DNA from: an uncultured Desulfovibrionaceae bacterium
GTDB lineage: Bacteria > Desulfobacterota > Desulfovibrionia > Desulfovibrionales > Desulfovibrionaceae
Direction: 5' to 3'
Length of the DNA: 19,792 bases
Assembly (NCBI GenBank): GCA_949427775.1
Contig: CASQEL010000007.1
Span: forward strand, 1-19,792
Below the pieces are notes generated by a model that saw nothing but the letters and a program-made list of their open reading frames with translations, was not told the origin of the DNA and did no database searches. Each line of letters begins with the position of its first letter. Within the stretch, counting starts at the first letter, position 1. A program made the translations under genes and the position numbers. This document shows positions 14,552 to 19,792 of this stretch, one piece after another.

Positions 14552-15736
14552 GTGTCCTCATCAAAGGAAACCGCAGAATCCGTTCATTGGCCGGAGCGGC
14601 TGCGACAGATCCGGGGAGAAATAGACGCGGTGGACGGCAAGCTGCTGGAGCTGCTCAACCGCCGGGCCGCCCTGAGCCTGGAAGTGGGGCGGATCAAAAG
14701 CGACGATCCGGGCATCGTCTTCAAGCCTCTGCGGGAGCGCGAAGTGCTGGACGGGCTGGAGGCGCGCAATCCCGGCCCCTTGCCGGAAGAGCATCTGGTC
14801 AATATCTGGCGCGAAATTTTTTCCTCCTCCCGTGCGTTGCAGCGTCCGCAAAGGGTGGCCTATCTCGGCCCCGAGGGAACCTTCTCCTATTTCGCCGGAG
14901 CGGAGTATCTGGGGCATGCCGTGGATTTCCGGCCCTGCGGGGATCTGCATGAGGTGTTTCGCTGCGTGCATGATCGCGAATGCGAGTTGGGCGTGGTGCC
15001 TCTGGAGAACTCCCTGCAAGGCACCGTGGGGCAGAGTTTTGATTTGTTTCTCAAATACGCCGTCTTCATTCAGGCGGAACTGTTCTGCCGCGTCAGCCAT
15101 TGTCTGCTGACCGAGGCGCGCACGTTGACCGAGGTGACCACCGTTTATTCCCACCCCCAGCCGCTGGCCCAGTGCGGCGCCTGGCTGCGGACCAATCTGC
15201 CCGGAGCCAAACTCATTCCGGTGGAGTCCACGGCCGCCGCCGCCCGCCGCGCCGCCGGACAACCCGGCGCCGCCGCTATCGGCAACCGCAAGTTGTCGGG
15301 CATGCTGCCGCTGCGCATCCTGGCCGCCGGCATCGAGGACGAGCCCGGCAACTGGACCCGCTTCGTGATCATCGGTCCCGTGCCCGCCCGCGCTCCTCAG
15401 AGCGTGCAGGCATTGCGCAATCCCGTGCCCGGACATGCCGGAGCGGACAAGACATCGGTGCTGTTCACCACGCCGGACAAACCGGGCGCGCTGTCTTCCG
15501 TATTGCGGCTGCTGGCCGGGAGCGGCATCAACATGCGCAAACTGGAGTCGCGCCCCATGAAGGGCGAGTGCTGGAAGTCGGTGTTTTTTGCGGATGTGGA
15601 ATGCGATTTGGAAGATCCGGTCTATGCCGAAACCGTGGAGGCGTTGCGGCAGGTCTGCAATACCTTCCGTATCCTGGGGGCCTATCCCACCGGCCCGCAA
15701 CTGGATCGCGTCACCACGCCGTCCCGGGAGGAATGA
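14552..15736 (+). CDS. pheA: Bifunctional chorismate mutase/prephenate dehydratase
   Basis: This 394-residue enzyme converts chorismate through prephenate to phenylpyruvate. Domains: AroQ chorismate mutase at 15-95 (LRQIRGEIDAVDGKLLELLNRR, IKS, PLRERE), prephenate dehydratase at 102-276 (VAYLGPEGTFSYFA, GVVPLENSLQGTVG and the catalytic TRF at 269-271 in GNWTRFVIIG), and an ACT domain at 299-377 with the Phe-binding GALS and LESRP motifs, which implies feedback inhibition by Phe. The start is GTG at 14552, chosen because GGAGG lies 6 bases upstream and the mutase domain starts soon after. The stop overlaps a possible aroA ATG. Confidence 0.95.
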   Translation: MSSSKETAESVHWPERLRQIRGEIDAVDGKLLELLNRRAALSLEVGRIKSDDPGIVFKPLREREVLDGLEARNPGPLPEEHLVNIWREIFSSSRALQRPQRVAYLGPEGTFSYFAGAEYLGHAVDFRPCGDLHEVFRCVHDRECELGVVPLENSLQGTVGQSFDLFLKYAVFIQAELFCRVSHCLLTEARTLTEVTTVYSHPQPLAQCGAWLRTNLPGAKLIPVESTAAAARRAAGQPGAAAIGNRKLSGMLPLRILAAGIEDEPGNWTRFVIIGPVPARAPQSVQALRNPVPGHAGADKTSVLFTTPDKPGALSSVLRLLAGSGINMRKLESRPMKGECWKSVFFADVECDLEDPVYAETVEALRQVCNTFRILGAYPTGPQLDRVTTPSREE

Positions 15737-15741
15737 AAACC

Positions 15742-17055
15742 ATGCTGACCATACAGGCTCCGCCGTCCAAATCCGTGTCGCACCGCATGATGATGGGCGC
15801 GGCTTTGGCCGCCGGGGATTCGGTGGTGCGCAATGTTCTGGAGAGCAAGGATCTGGAACGCACCATGGCTGTTCTGAGGGCCGCCGGAGCGCGCATCACG
15901 GCGCAAGGCGCGGGCGAATACGCTGTAAGGGGCATGGCGGGAAGACCGCGCGGCGGGGCGTTGCCCGACGGCGCGCCGTTGTCCTGCGACGTGCACGAAT
16001 CCGGCACCACCTGCCGTCTCCTGACAGGCGTGCTGGCCGCCGGGGAAGGGCGTTTCCGCATTCACGGCGCGCCGCGCATGCACGAGCGGCCCATCGGGGA
16101 ACTGACCGCGGCGCTGGAACATTTGGGCGTGCGGACGTATTTTGAAGAGCGTTCCGGATGTCCCCCGCTGGTGCTGGAAACGTCCGGGCTGGAGGGCGGC
16201 GAGGTGCGCATCGGCCTGGACGAGTCCAGCCAGTATCTTTCCGGCCTGCTGCTGGCCGCGCCCTTGAGCCGGAACGGCTTGCGCATCGTCGTGGGCGGGA
16301 CAAAGGTCGTTTCCTGGCCCTATGTCGGCCTGACCTTGCAGGCGTTGGAAGATTTCGGGACGGCATTTACCGTGGAAACCAACGACGGCGACGGCTGGAA
16401 GCGGGCCGAATGGCGCACGCTGCGCGAGGCCCGGCCCGGAGCCGTGCGTTTCCTGGTGCCGCCCGGCCGGTACCGGGCGGGAGAATATACGGTGGAAGGC
16501 GACTGGTCCGGGGCCTCGTACTTTCTGGCGGCCGGAGCCGTGGGCCGTCCGTTGCGCGTGACCGGACTGAAGGCCGATTCGTTGCAGGGCGACCGGGCGC
16601 TGGCGGATATTTTGCGGCGGATGGGCGCGCATATCGACGTGGACGCCTCGGGCGTCGCCGTTTCCCCCGCGCCGCTGCACGGCATAGATGTGGACATGGG
16701 AGCCTGCCCGGATCTGGTGCCCACCGTGGCCGTGGCGGCCGCATTCGCCTCGGGAAGCACCACCATCCGCAATGTGGCCCATCTGCGTATCAAGGAGTCG
16801 GATCGCATTGCCGCTCCGGCCGAGGAACTGCGCCGGGCCGGAATCGCGGTGGAGGAACATGACGACGGTATGACCGTGCACGGCGGCGAACCGCGTATCC
16901 CCGCCGGGACGGTGTTTCGGGCGCACGGCGATCACCGTATCGCCATGTCCGCGGCCATTCTGGGCTTGTCCGGCGGCGCGGTGCAACTGGACGATCCCGA
17001 TGTGGTGCGCAAATCGTTTCCGCATTTCTGGGACTTGTGGCGCAAGGTGTTGTAG
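15742..17055 (+). CDS. aroA: 3-phosphoshikimate 1-carboxyvinyltransferase (EPSP synthase)
   Basis: This enzyme transfers the enolpyruvyl group of PEP to shikimate-3-phosphate, the penultimate step to chorismate. The protein has 437 residues and the two-domain EPSPS fold. Landmarks are PPSKSVSHR (7-15), HESGTTCRLLTG, RMHERPIGEL, DESSQYLSGLLLAAP, EGDWSGASYFLAAGA, PDLVPTVAVAAA, RIKESDRI and HGDHRIAMS. The usual N-terminal NAGTA motif is replaced by ESGTT. I prefer ATG 15742 because GGGAGG is about 10 bases upstream; ATG 15733, which overlaps the pheA stop, is only 1-2 bases from that site. It is tightly coupled to pheA and tyrA. Confidence 0.95.
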   Translation: MLTIQAPPSKSVSHRMMMGAALAAGDSVVRNVLESKDLERTMAVLRAAGARITAQGAGEYAVRGMAGRPRGGALPDGAPLSCDVHESGTTCRLLTGVLAAGEGRFRIHGAPRMHERPIGELTAALEHLGVRTYFEERSGCPPLVLETSGLEGGEVRIGLDESSQYLSGLLLAAPLSRNGLRIVVGGTKVVSWPYVGLTLQALEDFGTAFTVETNDGDGWKRAEWRTLREARPGAVRFLVPPGRYRAGEYTVEGDWSGASYFLAAGAVGRPLRVTGLKADSLQGDRALADILRRMGAHIDVDASGVAVSPAPLHGIDVDMGACPDLVPTVAVAAAFASGSTTIRNVAHLRIKESDRIAAPAEELRRAGIAVEEHDDGMTVHGGEPRIPAGTVFRAHGDHRIAMSAAILGLSGGAVQLDDPDVVRKSFPHFWDLWRKVL

Positions 17056-17811
17056 ATGTCGGATCGCATAGTCATTGTCGGGCGCCGGGGGCGCATGGGA
17101 GCCATGCTCCTGGAACGTCTGGGCGTGGCCGGATGCGCCGTGACCGGCGTGGATCAGCCGTTGGAGGAAGCGGAGGTGGCCGAAGCCTGCCGGGGCGCGG
17201 CGCTGGTTCTGCTGTGCGTGCCCGCAGCCGTGCTGGAGCGCGTGGCGGCCCGCATCACGCCCCATATGGGATCTGACGCGGTACTGGCCGACATCACTTC
17301 GGTGAAGGTGCGTCCCATGGAAGTCATGGAGCATGTCTGGCCCGGCCCTGTGGTAGGCACGCATCCGTTGTTCGGCCCGTGTCCGGCCCCGGATATGGAA
17401 CTGCCGGTGGCCGTCACGCCGGGGGCGCGCGCCGGGGAATCGGACATTGCCTTCGTGGAACGCATGTTCGCCCGCATGGGCTGCCGCACGTTCCTGAGCA
17501 CGGCGGCCCTGCATGACGAAGCCATGGCCGCCATTCAGGGACTTAATTTCATTTCCAGCGTCGCCTATTTCGCCACTTTTGCCGGACGGGAAGATCTGTT
17601 GCCGTTCATCACGCCTTCGTTCCGGCGGCGGCAGGAGGCCGCCCGCAAGTTGCTGACTGAAGATGCCGAGCTGTTCGAGGGATTGGTGGAAGCCAATCCC
17701 TTCAGCCAGGATGCCGTGCGGCGGTTTCGCCGCTTCCTGAGTCTTGCGGCGGCGGGGGATGTCTCGTTGCTGGCGGATCGGGCCAGGTGGTGGTGGAAAG
17801 AGCCGGGGTAA
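17056..17811 (+). CDS. tyrA: Prephenate dehydrogenase
   Basis: This enzyme oxidatively decarboxylates prephenate to 4-hydroxyphenylpyruvate for tyrosine synthesis. The protein has 251 residues, a single domain without chorismate mutase or ACT domains. It has an N-terminal Rossmann fold (RIVIVGRRGRMGAMLLERLG), ADITSVKVRPMEVM, the catalytic-His region VVGTHPLFGP and a helical C-terminal half. The glycine loop is GRRGRMG rather than a strict GxGxxG, close to GGRGQMG variants. The ATG follows the aroA TAG with no gap, so translation is probably coupled. It is the last recognisable aromatic gene here; a weak GC hairpin follows at about 17815-17835. Confidence 0.88.
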   Translation: MSDRIVIVGRRGRMGAMLLERLGVAGCAVTGVDQPLEEAEVAEACRGAALVLLCVPAAVLERVAARITPHMGSDAVLADITSVKVRPMEVMEHVWPGPVVGTHPLFGPCPAPDMELPVAVTPGARAGESDIAFVERMFARMGCRTFLSTAALHDEAMAAIQGLNFISSVAYFATFAGREDLLPFITPSFRRRQEAARKLLTEDAELFEGLVEANPFSQDAVRRFRRFLSLAAAGDVSLLADRARWWWKEPG

Positions 17812-17979
17812 AAATGCCCCCGGTATGCGGGCTTGGGTATTTTTCGGTTCTCGGGTACGCTTGGGAAACACAGTCTGCGGAGCCGGTTCTGTGGCGCGCC
17901 GGGGTCGCGGAGCGGATGTTTCCGCCGGCGTTTCCGCGATATATCTCCGGCCGGGTACTGCGGCCGTTCGGGGTAAGCC

Positions 17980-18639
17980 ATGATCGAAGTATGGAAAAAA
18001 GCCCGTGCCCGGGGTCTGAATCTGTCCAATATTTTCAGCTATGCGGCCATCCGGGGTCACGCGCTGTGGGCTGAAGGATGGGGCACGTGCCGTCTGCGGC
18101 TCAAGGGCGCGTTGTTCGGCATACCGGTAGGGCCGGGAGTTCGGTGCGCCGGTCCCGTCATTCTGGGGCGCTGGCCGGGCAGCCGCATTGAGATCGGCCC
18201 GAACGTCAGCATGGTATCCACGGCCGGGAGGGCCACGGCGGCCACCATTGCCGCCCCGGTACGACTGCGCACGCACGGTCCGGAGGCGCAGATCATTCTG
18301 GAAGAAGGCGTCCAACTGTCCGGCGCGTCCATTACCGCGCGTTCACGGACCATCCGCATCGGCCGCTATGCCATGCTGGCTCCCAACTGTATCGTGGTGG
18401 ATTCCGACTTTCATGCCCTTTGGCCTCCGGAGCGCCGTCACCTGGACCCCGGTTACGAGCGCGATGCGCCGGTGACCATCGGGGCGCATGCCTGGATCGG
18501 TCTGAACTGCATCATTCTCAAGGGCGTGACCATCGGCGAGGGAGCCATGATCGCCGCCGGGAGCGTGGTGACGCGCGACGTGCCGCCCCGCGCTCTGGCG
18601 GCCGGAGCGCCCGCCAGAGTGATCAAGAGGCTGGAGTAG
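17980..18639 (+). CDS. Left-handed beta-helix acyltransferase (hexapeptide repeat)
   Basis: This 219-residue protein has hexapeptide repeats in two blocks: ILGRWPGSRIEIGPNVSM with IILEEGVQLSGASITARS, and VTIGAHAWIGLNCIILKGVTIGEGAMIAAGSVV. Between them lies IVVDSDFHALWPPERRHLDP, typical of O-acetyltransferases of the maltose/galactoside/WcaF type and containing the candidate catalytic His145. The usual PA..I ending is present (GAPARVIKRL). It probably O- or N-acylates a surface sugar; the acceptor is unknown. The ATG at 17980 has only a weak GGGGTAA upstream. The 168-bp gap after tyrA separates it from the aromatic operon. Confidence 0.85.
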   Translation: MIEVWKKARARGLNLSNIFSYAAIRGHALWAEGWGTCRLRLKGALFGIPVGPGVRCAGPVILGRWPGSRIEIGPNVSMVSTAGRATAATIAAPVRLRTHGPEAQIILEEGVQLSGASITARSRTIRIGRYAMLAPNCIVVDSDFHALWPPERRHLDPGYERDAPVTIGAHAWIGLNCIILKGVTIGEGAMIAAGSVVTRDVPPRALAAGAPARVIKRLE

Positions 18640-18644
18640 CCCGC

Positions 18645-19792
18645 GTGAGCGTGGGGGAATATATCCGGGCGCTGCTGGCCTCGGAACGCTTCGGCGGACA
18701 GGTGACCCACCACCGGCTGCTGCCGGAACAGGGGGCCGTCTACGGAGAACCCCTGCGTCCGTGGTCCGGGGCCGTCGCCGGTATTCTGGAACGCCGGGGC
18801 ATCGCCGCATTGTTTTGCCATCAGGCGGAAGCCGCGGATCGCATCCGCGCGGGGCGGCATGTGGTGGTGGCCACGCCCACGGCCAGCGGCAAGAGTCTGA
18901 TCTACAATCTGCCGGTCATAGAGCAACATGTGTCGGACCCGGACGCGCGGGCGTTATATCTTTTTCCTCTCAAGGCGTTGGCGCGGGATCAAGCGGCGGG
19001 TTTTCGCGCGCTGACGGAGCATTGGCCTGAGGAAGCCCGCCCCGCAGTCGCCATTTACGACGGCGACACCACGGATCATTTTCGGCGCAAGATCCGGCGT
19101 GACCCTCCGGCGGTGCTGATCACCAATCCGGAAATGCTGCATTTGGCGATATTGCCCCACCACGAGCAGTGGACGCCCTTTCTGGCGGGTCTGTCGCATG
19201 TGGTGGTGGATGAAGCGCATACCTACCGGGGGGTACTCGGCGCGCACATGGCCCAGCTTTTCCGGCGACTCAACAGGATTGCGGGACGCTACGGCGCGCG
19301 CCCGACCTATGTATTCTGCACAGCTACCGTGGGCAATCCCGGCGAGCTGGCCGGACAGCTCATGGGCTGTGAGACGCTGGGAACGCCGCCGCCCGACGTG
19401 ATCACCGTTTCCGGCGCGCCGCGGGGAGCGCGACATTTTGTGTTCGTGAATCCCGAGGACAGCCCGTCCACAGCGGCCATAGCTCTGCTCAAGGCGGCAT
19501 TGGCGCGGGGGCTGCGCACGATTGTCTACTGCCGTTCCCGGCGCATGACCGAATTGGTCGGCGTATGGGCCGCCGGGCAGTCCGGGCAGTGGAAGGACCG
19601 TATATCCGCCTACCGGGCCGGGTTTCTGCCCGAGGAGCGCCGGGACATCGAGGAGCGCATGGCCTCGGGACAATTGCTGGCCGTGATCAGCACCAGCGCT
19701 CTGGAACTGGGCATCGACATCGGCAGCCTGGATGTCTGCATTCTGGTGGGGTATCCCGGCACGGTGATGTCCACGCTGCAACGGGGCGGCCG
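18645..19792 (+). CDS. DEAH-box superfamily 2 helicase, YprA/MrfA-like, cut by window end
   Basis: About 382 codons are visible and the C-terminus is outside the window. Motif I is ATPTASGKS (76-84), followed by YLFPLKALARDQ (Ia), TNPEMLH, motif II VVDEAHTYRG (DEAH at 189-192), motif III CTATVGNP, motif V STSALELGIDIG and the start of motif VI, QRGGR. ATPTASGKS, LALF-type spacing and HTYRGVLGAH resemble the YprA/MrfA branch, which is linked to DNA repair and normally carries a DUF1998 cysteine-rich C-terminus; that part is not visible, so the branch is tentative. GTG at 18645 is chosen because GGAG lies 8 bases upstream. It starts six bases after the acyltransferase stop. Confidence 0.85.
   Translation, partial: MSVGEYIRALLASERFGGQVTHHRLLPEQGAVYGEPLRPWSGAVAGILERRGIAALFCHQAEAADRIRAGRHVVVATPTASGKSLIYNLPVIEQHVSDPDARALYLFPLKALARDQAAGFRALTEHWPEEARPAVAIYDGDTTDHFRRKIRRDPPAVLITNPEMLHLAILPHHEQWTPFLAGLSHVVVDEAHTYRGVLGAHMAQLFRRLNRIAGRYGARPTYVFCTATVGNPGELAGQLMGCETLGTPPPDVITVSGAPRGARHFVFVNPEDSPSTAAIALLKAALARGLRTIVYCRSRRMTELVGVWAAGQSGQWKDRISAYRAGFLPEERRDIEERMASGQLLAVISTSALELGIDIGSLDVCILVGYPGTVMSTLQRGG

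Noticed and set aside
15682..18315. 877-codon open frame on the minus strand opposite aroA and tyrA
   Set aside because: It crosses several well-identified plus-strand genes and has low-complexity Arg/His/Gly composition with no domain.

Overview
The window is about 20 kb of GC-rich, densely coding DNA that looks like the chromosome of a sulfate-reducing Desulfovibrionaceae bacterium. The support is gene content. A fused ArsR-type regulator/methyltransferase (SahR) lies upstream of ahcY, and a shikimate/Phe/Tyr operon opens with the archaeal-type pair ADH synthase and 3-dehydroquinate synthase II, an arrangement I know from Desulfovibrio. The species cannot be fixed from the sequence alone.

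Left part (1-2260, minus strand): sahR and ahcY form the S-adenosylhomocysteine recycling unit. A sigma70-like promoter has a perfect ATCAAG-N4-CTTGAT operator placed directly after its -10 box. Next comes a sharply AT-rich block (about 2290-4290) holding one LTA-synthase-like (phosphoglycerol transferase) gene. It is split into a membrane half and a sulfatase half exactly at an (AT)8 tract. Loss of one AT unit would fuse the halves into a 655-residue protein of normal family length, so this is a candidate phase-variable envelope gene. A cluster of four perfect hairpins follows.

Middle part (4579-12271): a DUF721/DciA-like gene converges on, and overlaps, a TPR-protein gene. A small exported Arg/Asp-rich repeat protein is divergent from the TPR gene. 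Then come a 558-bp stretch without a recognised gene, a small unknown protein, an M16C zinc protease, a CbiR-like TIM-barrel protein and a DHH phosphoesterase. A 51-bp near-perfect palindrome covers the 3' end of the CbiR-like gene. A 177-bp MITE-like element with 17-bp terminal inverted repeats sits inside the stop codon of the DHH gene.

Right part (12450-19792, plus strand): the aromatic operon runs ADH synthase, DHQ synthase II, pheA, aroA (EPSP synthase), tyrA, all with overlaps or very short gaps. Its leader encodes a 33-residue Phe/Tyr-rich peptide followed by mutually exclusive antiterminator and terminator hairpins, which is ribosome-mediated attenuation by Phe/Tyr supply. A hexapeptide acyltransferase and a DEAH helicase cut by the window edge follow; no trp genes follow tyrA here.

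The strongest second-look items are the AT-tract split LTA-synthase-like gene, the Phe/Tyr attenuator, the MITE that re-created a stop codon, the 24-bp-stem palindrome and the four-hairpin cluster.
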